Assembly (NCBI GenBank): GCA_012798135.1
Contig: JAAZNU010000039.1
Coordinates: forward strand, 192,303-256,302
Direction of reading: 5' to 3'
DNA length: 64,000 bases
Source: Veillonellaceae bacterium
GTDB lineage: Bacteria > Bacillota_C > Negativicutes > UBA1444
Shown here: piece by piece, positions 27,589-36,054 of the stretch
How positions within the stretch are numbered: the stretch's first letter is position 1
Layout of the letters: each line of letters starts with the position of its first letter
Notes under the pieces: generated by a model
The model's database searches: none
Seen by the model: the letters and a program-made list of their open reading frames with translations, nothing else
What the model was told of the DNA's origin: nothing
Program-made: the position numbers and the translations under genes

Positions 27589-28374
27589 TCAACCCCCTTC
27601 ACCAGACTCTTTCGTAGATTTCCGATTGACCGACGGCAAGAACACTAATAACTTTGCCTCTATGGCAACCGGAGAATCACCCGCCTGCAACGATAAAATT
27701 CCCTCCACCATCATTCGTTTCAGTTTGACTTCTTCTTGGGAGATCAGTTTCAATTTATTTGAAAATGGATGCCACATGACATAACCGGTAAAAATACCGA
27801 AAATAGTGGCGACAAACGCACCAGCAATCGCATGTCCCAACTTTTCGACATCCGTCATGTCCGCAAGTGCGGCAATCAATCCAATAACCGCTCCCAATAC
27901 GCCGAGGGTCGGTGCATACATTCCTGCTTGGGCAAATACAAGTGCACCGGTTCGATGCCGTTCTTCCATGAGTGCAATGTCCAACTCCAGTACATCTCGG
28001 ACAAAAGCGCCATCCATGCCATCAATAACCATCGTCAGGCCGCCTTTTAGGAAAGGGTCATTAACTCCTGACAAACTATTTTCAAGCGCCAGCAATCCTT
28101 CTCGACGGGCAGTTTGAGCAAAATTGACCATAATTTTTAACAGTTCATCGGGCTCCATCAATTGTGGTTTTTTGATTAAAAGCTTAAAAAAAGTTGGTAC
28201 TTGTTTAACGACCGCAATGGGAAATGCATTAAAAATTACACCAACTGTACCCAAGAAAATAATTAGTGCTGCAGCTGGATTAAGTAGTGCCGTTGGACTT
28301 GCGCCCTTGACCGCCATCCCAACAACAACGGCAAAACATGCAACAGCCATCCCTATAGCAGTTGAAATCTCCAA
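27589..28374 (-). CDS. motA: Flagellar stator protein MotA
   Basis: 261 aa with four membrane helices (about 5-25, 33-52, 148-168, 180-200) and the cytoplasmic loop (TARREGLLALE) that meets the rotor. Prolines in APTLGVLGAVIGL and the GAVIGLIAAL helix match MotA. TTG start, eight bases after GGGGGG; the leader contains a small CCGCA/TGCGG hairpin. No other flagellar genes are in the window. Confidence 0.94.
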   Translation of the reverse strand: MEISTAIGMAVACFAVVVGMAVKGASPTALLNPAAALIIFLGTVGVIFNAFPIAVVKQVPTFFKLLIKKPQLMEPDELLKIMVNFAQTARREGLLALENSLSGVNDPFLKGGLTMVIDGMDGAFVRDVLELDIALMEERHRTGALVFAQAGMYAPTLGVLGAVIGLIAALADMTDVEKLGHAIAGAFVATIFGIFTGYVMWHPFSNKLKLISQEEVKLKRMMVEGILSLQAGDSPVAIEAKLLVFLPSVNRKSTKESGEGG

Positions 28375-28475
28375 GACTAATTCCCCCCATACCGCAAAAA
28401 ACTGCGGCCCCTCCGCGATTCCAATTATTCAATCATATTATCGAAAAAAACGACAAAAAGCTGAACCCTTTTTGG

Positions 28476-28491
28476 TTATCTCTTGAGATAA
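28476..28491. repeat. 16-bp perfect palindrome upstream of motA
   Basis: TTATCTC-TT-GAGATAA, about 100 bases upstream of motA and 70 downstream of the DUF3298-like gene. It has no adjoining U-tract on the minus strand, so a regulator-binding site is as likely as a hairpin. Confidence 0.4.
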
Positions 28492-28561
28492 AATTAAACA
28501 GCACAAGATTGTCCTCACGAATTCACCTGACATTATTGAAACCATGTACAAAAGCGCTTAT

Positions 28562-29290
28562 TCATCGGTCAGACTTGAAAGCCAGCATATTTGTCAGATC
28601 CCGGTAACGAACCAATATTTTGACTATCCCTTCGCTGTAGGGAGCAATTTCATACGGCTGAAAAAACAACACCAAGCCATCGTCTGTCAGATAAAAACCC
28701 GAGTCCTCTTTGACACCTCGGAAGTCCCAAAGCGGCAACCCGCGGCTCGCCCCTTCCCGTCGTACTATTGCAGTCAGCCGGTCTCGATAATTCGTCCCGA
28801 CAACGAACAAATCCGCCAGCTTGCATAAGTGCCCAGTCGGCAGTTGAATCGTAAACGCAGTGAGAAAACTCATACCATGGGCGCCGCCTGTGTACTGATA
28901 AACAGTCTGTCCCAGACTCAGAAACTGCGAATCATTGCGAAAAACTTCGTAGTCGGCCCGAAAGGTCAGAGCGTCCTTCATATGTTCCGGCAAATGCGGA
29001 TCGGTGCGCGTCTCCAGCGCCGCTTGTTCAAACCGTCGGTAGGCGGTCAAAACAACGTTGCGGAACAATTCGTTGGCATCGCTCAGAATTCTGGGATGCG
29101 GTCCATTTTGCAACTGCGGCACTGTCGCCTGTACCCGCGCCCCCTGCGAAATATGCATCATCTCCACGACCACCGCGGCCTCCGCGATGGGAATAGAAAC
29201 CACCAACACCGCCAGCAGAAAAATGAACCCCGCAATCGTGACAACTCGTCGGCTTCGCAAGGATACGTTGCGCAATAGTTTCTCCTCCAT
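28562..29290 (-). CDS. DUF3298/DUF4163-like membrane-anchored protein
   Basis: 242 aa. One hydrophobic anchor (about 16-36), then an extracytoplasmic domain with YEVFRNDSQFLSLGQTVYQY, TGGAHGMSF and DLFVVG, followed by FYLTDDGLVLFFQPYEIAPYSEG: this order is typical of the DUF4163 plus DUF3298 arrangement. Function unknown; relatives include proteins next to anti-sigma factors and peptidoglycan enzymes. The start could be ATG 29290 or TTG 29275, since two GGAGGAG sites lie in tandem. Confidence 0.8.
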   Translation of the reverse strand: MEEKLLRNVSLRSRRVVTIAGFIFLLAVLVVSIPIAEAAVVVEMMHISQGARVQATVPQLQNGPHPRILSDANELFRNVVLTAYRRFEQAALETRTDPHLPEHMKDALTFRADYEVFRNDSQFLSLGQTVYQYTGGAHGMSFLTAFTIQLPTGHLCKLADLFVVGTNYRDRLTAIVRREGASRGLPLWDFRGVKEDSGFYLTDDGLVLFFQPYEIAPYSEGIVKILVRYRDLTNMLAFKSDR

Positions 29291-29387
29291 TTCTCCTCCA
29301 GACTCATTATTTCAGCCAGCGTTTTTCTGCACTAATAAATTCGCTTGCACGAACTCGATTTCCTGTTTCTCGCACCCTGAAATAGAA

Positions 29388-29419
29388 ACGACCGCCCTCT
29401 TCTCTTGAGAGAGCGGTCG
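29388..29419 (-). terminator. Terminator after the 33-residue membrane protein
   Basis: Minus strand CGACCGC/GCGGTCG stem with further CTCTC/GAGAG pairing inside, followed by TTTCTATTTC. Confidence 0.75.
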
Positions 29420-29450
29420 TCGATAATCATTCAACCGGGCAAGACAGGCA

Positions 29451-29552
29451 TCAAATAATTGCAAAGGTCAACAATATGGCTTCAGCGATGAAAAACGCAG
29501 TGGCAACCTTCGCTGTTCTTTTTTCCCGTTCCGCCAAAATAATTTGATACAT
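29451..29552 (-). CDS. 33-residue single-span membrane protein
   Basis: Reads MYQIILAEREKRTAKV then a hydrophobic run ending LLTFAII, a charged cytoplasmic head followed by one membrane helix (about 15-33). It has its own candidate promoter (29596-29624), an AGGAGGGG ribosome site eight bases before the ATG and its own terminator, which together make translation likely despite the size. No family recognised. It sits between feoB and the DUF3298-like gene; any link to iron uptake is speculative. Confidence 0.7.
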   Translation of the reverse strand: MYQIILAEREKRTAKVATAFFIAEAILLTFAII

Positions 29553-29595
29553 CGCGCCAACCCCTCCTATATTTGTCATACCGATCTTTGTCTAA

Positions 29596-29624
29596 ATATT
29601 ATCACATTATTTTTTGTCTGACAA
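29596..29624 (-). promoter_or_regulatory. Promoter of the 33-residue membrane protein gene
   Basis: Minus strand TTGTCA (29619-29624), 17-base spacer, TAATAT (29596-29601); transcription would start roughly 30-40 bases before the ATG. Confidence 0.6.
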
Positions 29625-29659
29625 GTATTTTATTGGGGACTTGCAGATATTTCTTTCCA

Positions 29660-29686
29660 AACAGAAAAAGAGCGGTTTTTCCGCTC
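29660..29686 (-). terminator. Terminator after feoB
   Basis: Minus strand GAGCGG-AAAAA-CCGCTC hairpin (29670-29686) followed by TTTTTC. Confidence 0.85.
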
Positions 29687-29716
29687 TCTCACGATTATAT
29701 CCCCCATATTGGGCCA

Positions 29717-31642
29717 TTATCTCAACAACAGTCTCCCTCCATGAAAAACCAGGCTGCCCAAAACAACTGCCGAGACAATGCTGCCAAGCGCCCCATACAC
29801 GACAATACGCCAATCTTTCGTTTCCTGATACATGGTCACCAATGTCGTCACACAAGGCGTATAAATCATATATACCAGCAAAAAAGTAAATGCAGTAAGC
29901 GGGGAAATGCTATGCGTCAAAATTTCCGCCAAATTTCCGGAATCCTGGGCCGCATGATAAATGATACCCAAGCTGGATAACACGCTTTCTTTGGCGGCAA
30001 TCCCAAAAATCAAAGCAACAATCAGCTGCCAGCTTAACCCCATGAGATCGCCGACGGGCTCCAGAATCTGGCCGATCTTTGCAATATATGTGTGTTCAAA
30101 GGGACCCGCCGGAAATTTGGACAAACACCACATCACCACGGACGCAGCAATAATGACATTGCGAATTCTATGCACAAAATTCAGCGTCATCCAGACTGCG
30201 GATGTGGTTATTCCTTGCATTGTCGGCGTCTGATAGGGTGGCAGCTCCATCATGAACGAGCTCTCCCCGTCTCGGGGGATAAACAGACTTACAATATATG
30301 CGACCAAAACCATCAACAACAAACTGATTCCCAGTAATGACAACATTACTACCGTGGCCGCGGTCGACGCAAAAAAAGCGGAAACCAAAAAAACCATGAC
30401 GCCCAGACGCGCCGGGCACGGCGCGTACGAACTCACTAAAATGGCAACGGTTCGGTCATAGCGGCTGGATAAGATGCGGGAAGCAAGAATGCCGTTGACA
30501 TTGCAACTGCAGCCGAGCACTAACGGCAAAAAAGTCTTGCCATTCATCCCCATTGCGCTCATAATCTTATCCGCCAAAAATACAATCCGGACCATATAGC
30601 CGCTATCCTGAATCAGTGAATAAAACAAAAAAAACATCGCCATCTGCGGCAAAAATCCCATTGCCGCTCCCACGCCCTTGAGGATTCCGCCGACAATGAG
30701 ATCCGATAAAAGCCCTGGGACATTCCAGATAAAAAACCACTCCGCCAAGAAAATTCCCAAGCCGTCGAATATCTCGGCGATCCATTCCGACAAGGGGCGA
30801 CTGATGGCAAATGTTAAATAAAACATAATGCCAAAGACCAGTAACATCAATGGTCCACCCCAGAGCGGATGCAGGGCCCAACGGTCAATCCGGTCCGACA
30901 GCGTCTCGCCGGTTGGGCGTTTGGCGGCAATTCTTGCTGCAATATCTTCCGCAACGTTGTACCGGGTACTGATAATGTCGCTCTGCATAGCATCGCTTTC
31001 CGTCTCAAGCCTCTTCAGCAGCAGCCAACGAGCGCTCCCCTGGGGACCGTCCTGCAAACTACCCTTGCACTGCATCAAAGCCCTTTCCACCCGTTCTCCA
31101 TAACGAATCGCATAATTTCGTCGGGGCGCCTGGTGGCTGGCAACATTCGTTATCGTCGCAAATAATTCCGCAGTATCTAGCGTTCCCTGCTTTTTTTCCG
31201 GTACAACCGGTACTTGCAGTTCTTCTTCCAATCGATCGTGATATACAATAAGCTCTTGCTCAAAAGCAATCTCCAACTTATTCAAAACCGCCATTACATG
31301 ATGATATCGCTCCATAGTTTCCAGCAACAAGTATAAGCCGCGCTCCAAATTCATGGCATCCAGAACAACCATGACAACATCGGGAGGTTCTTCACGCAAA
31401 AAGTCATTCACCAGAATTTCTTCCGAAGAATGACTGCCATAACCATATATTCCAGGAAGATCCGTAAAATGAAATTCCCTGTTGTCATAATTTATCGCCA
31501 TTGTGCAGACTTCGGTCGTCTTGCCGCACCAGTTGCCGATGATCTGACTAGCGCCGGTAATGGAGTTGAACAGAACGCTTTTTCCTACATTCGGATTGCC
31601 GATAATTGCTACTTTAATTATCTCGACAGTTATTTCATTCAC
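29717..31642 (-). CDS. feoB: Ferrous iron transporter FeoB
   Basis: 641 aa Fe(II) uptake protein. The N-terminal GTPase has G1 GNPNVGKSVLFNSITGA and G3 DLPGIYGYGS; G4 reads VLNKLE, with Glu where Asp is usual. About ten membrane helices follow, with the gate motif LGCSCNVNGILASR and the second PCPARLGVMVF cysteine region. GTG start overlapping the feoA stop by four bases (GTGA), so feoA and feoB are translationally coupled. Confidence 0.94.
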   Translation of the reverse strand: MNEITVEIIKVAIIGNPNVGKSVLFNSITGASQIIGNWCGKTTEVCTMAINYDNREFHFTDLPGIYGYGSHSSEEILVNDFLREEPPDVVMVVLDAMNLERGLYLLLETMERYHHVMAVLNKLEIAFEQELIVYHDRLEEELQVPVVPEKKQGTLDTAELFATITNVASHQAPRRNYAIRYGERVERALMQCKGSLQDGPQGSARWLLLKRLETESDAMQSDIISTRYNVAEDIAARIAAKRPTGETLSDRIDRWALHPLWGGPLMLLVFGIMFYLTFAISRPLSEWIAEIFDGLGIFLAEWFFIWNVPGLLSDLIVGGILKGVGAAMGFLPQMAMFFLFYSLIQDSGYMVRIVFLADKIMSAMGMNGKTFLPLVLGCSCNVNGILASRILSSRYDRTVAILVSSYAPCPARLGVMVFLVSAFFASTAATVVMLSLLGISLLLMVLVAYIVSLFIPRDGESSFMMELPPYQTPTMQGITTSAVWMTLNFVHRIRNVIIAASVVMWCLSKFPAGPFEHTYIAKIGQILEPVGDLMGLSWQLIVALIFGIAAKESVLSSLGIIYHAAQDSGNLAEILTHSISPLTAFTFLLVYMIYTPCVTTLVTMYQETKDWRIVVYGALGSIVSAVVLGSLVFHGGRLLLR

Positions 31643-31881
31643 TCAGCGGATGCCACCCTTATATTCCGGCATTCATCCCGCCGTAGCACCATTCTGGTTC
31701 CCCGCACTTTAATTTCCAACGGGTCCGCCAGCGGGGCACGCCGAATAATCCGAACTCGCGTTCCGGGGGTGAAGCCCATTTGCAACATTCTTGTTTTCTG
31801 CGCCTGCGAGCCGGACACACCAATAATCGTCATTTCTTTTTGCGTAGCGGCAATATCTAGTGTTATTTCTTTTCTATCCAT
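31639..31881 (-). CDS. feoA: Ferrous iron transport accessory protein FeoA
   Basis: 80 aa SH3-like protein with ARRAPLADPLEI-type segment (RRAPLADPLEIKVRGTRMVLR) and KTRMLQMGFTPGTRV, all classic FeoA. The ATG at 31881 lies 11 bases after GGAGG. An upstream TATAAT (minus strand, 31930-31935) marks a likely promoter; I see no convincing Fur box. Confidence 0.93.
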   Translation of the reverse strand: MDRKEITLDIAATQKEMTIIGVSGSQAQKTRMLQMGFTPGTRVRIIRRAPLADPLEIKVRGTRMVLRRDECRNIRVASAE

Positions 31882-31965
31882 TTTGCCCGCTTCCTCCAAC
31901 TGAAAAGTGTTATCATATATTTATATTAAATTATACAATGTTTTTCAAAAAAAGAAATACCGAAT

Positions 31966-33081
31966 TTAAAACCAATGCCAAATGTCTACTTGGCTTTGCG
32001 AAATTTCGAACAAACAGCTCCAATGGTTTTTGTCCGAATAATCCTGCAAATACCGCTGTAATCTTACGAGGACCGGTTGTTCCGTGGCAAAATGTCCTGC
32101 ATCCACAAGATTTAAGCCTATGGATTGAGCTTCTTGAGCATCGTGATAACGAATATCACCAGTCACCAAAACCTGTACCCCTTGTTGAACAGCGTCTTTC
32201 GTCACTTCCATCCCGGCCCCGCCGCACACCGCTACCCGTTGAACGAAAGAATTCGGATCGCCGACTACTCGCAATCCGTCGGCTTGCAAAGCAGTCCGGA
32301 CGTTGTGAGCAAAGTCGGCCAATCGCATCGGGCTCTCCAAATTTCCGACCCTGCCTAGTCCCCCGATAGTCCATTCGTTATTTAGGGGATATACATCGTA
32401 GGCCACCTCTTCGTATGGGTGAACCGCAACAATTGCCGCGATGATCTTTTGAGCCAGACTCGCCGGTGCAACCGATTCAATTCTGGTCTCCTCTACCCGG
32501 GTAAACTGGTTTTGCCGGCCAATAAACGGACTTGTATCCGCTCCCGGCAAAAATGTCCCCACTCCCGTCACACGGAATCCACTTTTGCTGTATTTGCCGA
32601 TACACCCCGCGCCGGCTTCGGTCATTGCTTGCCACACCGCCTCTTCGTATTGCTGCGGTACATAGGTTGCTACTTTGACCAACGCTTCCCGCCGACGGCG
32701 TAAAGTTTCCACGTCCCGCAAGGACAATTGTTCCGCCAGAATGTCATTGACCCCGCCCGGCGCAACATCCAGATTCGTATGGGCTGCATAGACCGAAATA
32801 TTTCTTTGCAATAGCTTCGTCAACAGTTCTCCATCCGGGGTGTCCAGACGGATGCTTTTCAGGGAATGAAAAGGAAACGGATGATGGCTGATAATCAGTC
32901 CGGCATTCATCCGCCAGGCCTCATCGACCACCGCGCTCGTCACGTCCAGGCTTAACAAGGCTTTTTCAATCTCCTGGGCCGGGCTGCCGATCAACAGGCC
33001 GACATTATCCCACGACTCCGCCCATTCTCTTGGCGCCATTTTTTCGATAGCAGCGGCAATCATTCCACAATTTGCAAACAT
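31966..33081 (-). CDS. Nif3-like dinuclear metal-binding protein
   Basis: 371 aa (YqfO/GTP cyclohydrolase 1 type 2 family). Metal ligands in LIISHHPFPFH and AAHTNLDVAPGGVND near the start and DAGHFATEQPVL near the end; the middle (about 135-230) is the inserted PII/CutA-like domain of the longer family form. Biochemical role unclear. Its start overlaps the trmK end by 22 bases. Confidence 0.92.
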   Translation of the reverse strand: MFANCGMIAAAIEKMAPREWAESWDNVGLLIGSPAQEIEKALLSLDVTSAVVDEAWRMNAGLIISHHPFPFHSLKSIRLDTPDGELLTKLLQRNISVYAAHTNLDVAPGGVNDILAEQLSLRDVETLRRRREALVKVATYVPQQYEEAVWQAMTEAGAGCIGKYSKSGFRVTGVGTFLPGADTSPFIGRQNQFTRVEETRIESVAPASLAQKIIAAIVAVHPYEEVAYDVYPLNNEWTIGGLGRVGNLESPMRLADFAHNVRTALQADGLRVVGDPNSFVQRVAVCGGAGMEVTKDAVQQGVQVLVTGDIRYHDAQEAQSIGLNLVDAGHFATEQPVLVRLQRYLQDYSDKNHWSCLFEISQSQVDIWHWF

Positions 33082-33761
33082 TTCAGCTTCGCCTCCAATT
33101 CAGCGATTTTGGACATAATTTTCTGTCGTTCCCGGCCCACTTTATCAGAGCGAGATTTTTCCATTGCCGTTGCCCGGTGCAAATACTGCCGCCGCAAACG
33201 GATCAGGTGTTCGGGCAAAAGCGGATGCCGATTCAGCCAGAGCTGGGGACCTATTTCCAGCAGCAATGCATCCAACGCTTCCGCCGATCCCTGTTCCGCC
33301 ACGATGATTTCATAAAGGCGATCATCTTCCCGTACCAAGTCTTCCGCCACAATGATCCAGCCATTGGTCAGGAGCCATTCCCTCAAACTCGCGGCACCGG
33401 TCATTGGTTGACAAACGATGCGGCGCAGGTTCTTCACGACTTCGGGTGAAGACTGCAATATCCGACTGATTGTTGACCCGCCCATGCCGGCAATGACCGC
33501 AACCTCCACCTCTCCTGGTGAAACCACCCGCAAGCCGTCTCCCAGGCGGACTGCCACCTTATTTTCAATCGCGGCTTCCCGAACAGTACGTTTGGCGGCT
33601 TCCAGCGGTCCTGTCTGAACATCGCCAGCCACCGCCGCCATTATCTTGCCGCTTTGTATCAGCCATACCGGCAAAAAAGCATGATCCGTACCGATATCGG
33701 CCATGCTTTGATATGGACCGATCTGGTTGGCAATCGCCTTAAGTCGTGCCCCAAGTTCCAC
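33060..33761 (-). CDS. trmK: tRNA (adenine(22)-N1)-methyltransferase TrmK
   Basis: 233 aa. Opens with MELGARLKAIANQI, the SAM site MADIGTDHAFLPVWLI, and the VIAGMGGSTISRIL motif; a C-terminal coiled segment (KVGRERQKIMSKIAELEAKL) matches the family. It precedes the Nif3-like gene, the usual trmK-yqfO pair. GTG start. Confidence 0.94.
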   Translation of the reverse strand: MELGARLKAIANQIGPYQSMADIGTDHAFLPVWLIQSGKIMAAVAGDVQTGPLEAAKRTVREAAIENKVAVRLGDGLRVVSPGEVEVAVIAGMGGSTISRILQSSPEVVKNLRRIVCQPMTGAASLREWLLTNGWIIVAEDLVREDDRLYEIIVAEQGSAEALDALLLEIGPQLWLNRHPLLPEHLIRLRRQYLHRATAMEKSRSDKVGRERQKIMSKIAELEAKLKCLQIVE

Positions 33762-33828
33762 AGCTTCGTCCTCCTTGCATACCTATGATTCATTTCTCCG
33801 TCCGCAATGGAACCCCTGCGACAAAAAA

Positions 33829-33855
33829 AGAAAAGCCCGGGAATTTCTCCCGAAC
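33829..33855 (-). terminator. Terminator after the tRNA cluster
   Basis: Minus strand CGGGA-GAAAT-TCCCG hairpin following tRNA-Glu, then CTTTTCTTTTTTT. Confidence 0.8.
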
Positions 33856-33865
33856 TTTTATTTTT

Positions 33866-33940
33866 TGGTGACCCGTGGGGGAATCGAACCCCCGATACCG
33901 CCGTGAAAGGGCGGTGTCTTAACCGCTTGACCAACGGGCC
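33866..33940 (-). tRNA. tRNA-Glu (anticodon TTC)
   Basis: Acceptor GGCCCGT/ACGGGTC with one G-U pair, anticodon loop CTTTCAC giving TTC, T-loop TTCGATT and encoded CCA. Third of a minus-strand Asn-Met-Glu cluster. Confidence 0.95.
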
Positions 33941-33949
33941 ATGTTAACG

Positions 33950-34024
33950 TGGTGGGCCCACCTGGGATCGAACCAGGGACCAGCCGGTTATGAGCCGGCG
34001 GCTCTACCGCTGAGCTATAGGCCC
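33950..34024 (-). tRNA. tRNA with CAT anticodon, probably elongator tRNA-Met
   Basis: Acceptor GGGCCTA/TGGGCCC, D-arm GCTCAGCGGTAGAGC, anticodon arm CCGGCTCATAACCGG giving CAT, and encoded CCA. It lacks the 1-72 mismatch and the three GC pairs of initiators in their usual form, so elongator Met is favoured; tRNA-Ile2 (lysidine) cannot be fully excluded. Confidence 0.9.
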
Positions 34025-34073
34025 CGGAGACACAAAACAGGTTTTCCGAAGAAAGCCTGCTGACTTTTAAAAT

Positions 34074-34148
34074 TGGCTCCTCGAGTAGGACTCGAACCTA
34101 CAACCCCGCGGTTAACAGCCGCGTGCTCTACCATTGAGCTATCGAGGA
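34074..34148 (-). tRNA. tRNA-Asn (anticodon GTT)
   Basis: Acceptor TCCTCGA/TCGAGGA, anticodon loop CTGTTAA giving GTT, T-loop TTCGAGT, encoded CCA. First gene of the cluster behind a good promoter. Confidence 0.95.
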
Positions 34149-34166
34149 ATGTTGTCAACGTCATTT

Positions 34167-34196
34167 ATTATAAATCAAGCTACCAGGCGGCGTCAA
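34167..34196 (-). promoter_or_regulatory. Promoter of the Asn-Met-Glu tRNA cluster
   Basis: Minus strand TTGACG (34191-34196), 18-base spacer, TATAAT (34167-34172), about 20 bases before tRNA-Asn. Confidence 0.85.
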
Positions 34197-34235
34197 GGGC
34201 TTTTTATATTTTTTCGGCACAGAATATCAATTTTT

Positions 34236-36020
34236 TTATTCCAGAAAGTCCTTCAGCTTTTTGCTCCGACTGGGATGGCGTAATTTACGCAACGCTTTTG
34301 CCTCAATCTGGCGGATACGTTCCCGGGTAACTTGAAAGAAATGGCCTACTTCTTCCAATGTCCTGGCTCGCCCATCATCCAGCCCAAACCGTAGCCGCAA
34401 CACTTTTTTCTCTCGCGGCGTTAGTGTTTCCAGCACTTCCTCTAGTTGTTCCTTCAATACCATAAATGAAGCGGCGTCAGCTGGCGCCTGCGCATCGGCG
34501 TCCTCAATAAAATCTCCAAGGTGGGAATCCTCTTCCTCGCCGATTGGCGTCTCCAACGACACCGGTTCTTGCGCAATCTTCATGATTTCACGCACTCGTT
34601 CGACCGTAATGTCCATCATTTTGGCAATCTCATCGGGAGATGGCTCGCGGCCCAATTCCTGCAACAATTGCCGGGAAACCCTAATCAACTTGTTGATAGT
34701 TTCCACCATATGCACAGGAATACGAATGGTTCGCGCCTGATCGGCAATAGCCCTGGTAATGGCCTGCCGAATCCACCAGGTCGCATACGTGCTGAATTTA
34801 TAACCTTTTGTGTAGTCAAATTTTTCAACAGCTTTAATCAAGCCTAAATTGCCTTCCTGAATCAGATCCAAAAACAGCATCCCACGCCCGACATATCGTT
34901 TGGCAATGCTAACCACCAACCGCAAATTAGCCTCTGATAAACTCCGTTTTGCCCGGTCACCCTGTTCCAGGGCAACTTTGGCCGTAGTGCGGATTCTTTG
35001 CAGCGTATCGGCGACAGCGGCTGATGATTGCGGTTCTCCCTCTAACAGATAATAAGCCAAGGCAAGGTTGCCACCTTCAACCAGGCGGATATCCGCTTCT
35101 TTTAATCCCTGGATGGTTTTGGCGACGTTACCGCCCTCGGCTAGTCGCACCGTTGGCGGCTCCTCGGGTCGCAACGCAAGATTCAGCTGTTCCGTCGTAA
35201 TCAGGTTGGCCTGTTGTCGTCCCAACGTCACCGCAGCCCGAATCAGTTCGGTTAAATCCGCAACAGCTGGAAATGACGGTATTGGCGCCGTATCTAGCGC
35301 CGGCGGAACAAAAAGGTTGCTGTCCGCTTCCCCGTCAATGATTTCAACGCTTTCAGAATTCAAGTGATTTTGCAATGCCCGAATTTCTTCTCGAGTCAGC
35401 GCAACGGTAGCTGACTGGAACAGCCCATTAGTAAGTTTCTGCTCTCGTTTAGCCGCTAGATCGCGCAATATCTTAAATACTTCGCTGGTCTGTCGAACCC
35501 GAACCATATACTCTTCCCGCGCCAGCAGGATTTGTGACAAAGTCAGACGTTCAGACAAAGATAACGGCTTTTCCATCTCGATAAACTCGTTTTCCATAAG
35601 CATTTCATCAAGGAGCAATTGCGCTTCGTTGGCTTTGTCCATACGTTGCGCCAGCTTTGTCTCATCAACCGCCGACAGCAAAGAAACGCGGCCTATCTCC
35701 TTGAGATACATCCGAACAGGGTCATCGATGCTGACACCTTCCGGAATCGCCTGCTCAAGGTCAACTTCTTCCACAACCGTTTCAGTTCCGCCGGCGCCTA
35801 CCGCTTCCAGAGCGTCGGGATCGGGAAGTTCATCGACAATCTCTACGTTCTTCTTGGCCAACAGTTCATAGACATCTTCGATATCTTCGGGCGAAAGGTC
35901 TTCATTCTGGAATGCATCCAGCACTTCAACCGTCGCTATCATATTGTTGGCCTGTGCCGCTTTTTTCACCAACTCATCCACCCGATCCGTGATGAGCTTC
36001 TTTTTGTCGATCATTGCCAA
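34236..36020 (-). CDS. sigA: Primary RNA polymerase sigma factor with long internal insertion
   Basis: 594 aa. Region 1.1-like N-terminus ([15 protein letters not shown]), region 1.2 [12 protein letters not shown] (about 99-128), then about 220 residues of non-conserved helix-rich sequence (130-352), then region 2 ([34 protein letters not shown]), region 3 and region 4.2 ([20 protein letters not shown]) to the end. Bacillus SigA is about 370 aa and lacks the insertion. Start is TTG 36020 or ATG 36014, both after GGAGGGAG. Downstream of dnaG, as in the usual dnaG-sigA operon. Confidence 0.96.
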   Translation of the reverse strand: MAMIDKKKLITDRVDELVKKAAQANNMIATVEVLDAFQNEDLSPEDIEDVYELLAKKNVEIVDELPDPDALEAVGAGGTETVVEEVDLEQAIPEGVSIDDPVRMYLKEIGRVSLLSAVDETKLAQRMDKANEAQLLLDEMLMENEFIEMEKPLSLSERLTLSQILLAREEYMVRVRQTSEVFKILRDLAAKREQKLTNGLFQSATVALTREEIRALQNHLNSESVEIIDGEADSNLFVPPALDTAPIPSFPAVADLTELIRAAVTLGRQQANLITTEQLNLALRPEEPPTVRLAEGGNVAKTIQGLKEADIRLVEGGNLALAYYLLEGEPQSSAAVADTLQRIRTTAKVALEQGDRAKRSLSEANLRLVVSIAKRYVGRGMLFLDLIQEGNLGLIKAVEKFDYTKGYKFSTYATWWIRQAITRAIADQARTIRIPVHMVETINKLIRVSRQLLQELGREPSPDEIAKMMDITVERVREIMKIAQEPVSLETPIGEEEDSHLGDFIEDADAQAPADAASFMVLKEQLEEVLETLTPREKKVLRLRFGLDDGRARTLEEVGHFFQVTRERIRQIEAKALRKLRHPSRSKKLKDFLE

Positions 36021-36054
36021 ACCCTACTCCCTCCGGTTGTCAAACAAAATTCCC

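Noticed and set aside
28400..28470. Sigma-D (flagellar) promoter for motA
   Set aside because: A TTCGATAA resembling the -10 is present (minus strand near 28440), but no TAAA-like -35 lies about 15 bases upstream.
31882..31960. Fur box before feoA
   Set aside because: The AT-rich stretch has ATGATAAC-like pieces but no convincing 19-bp inverted repeat.
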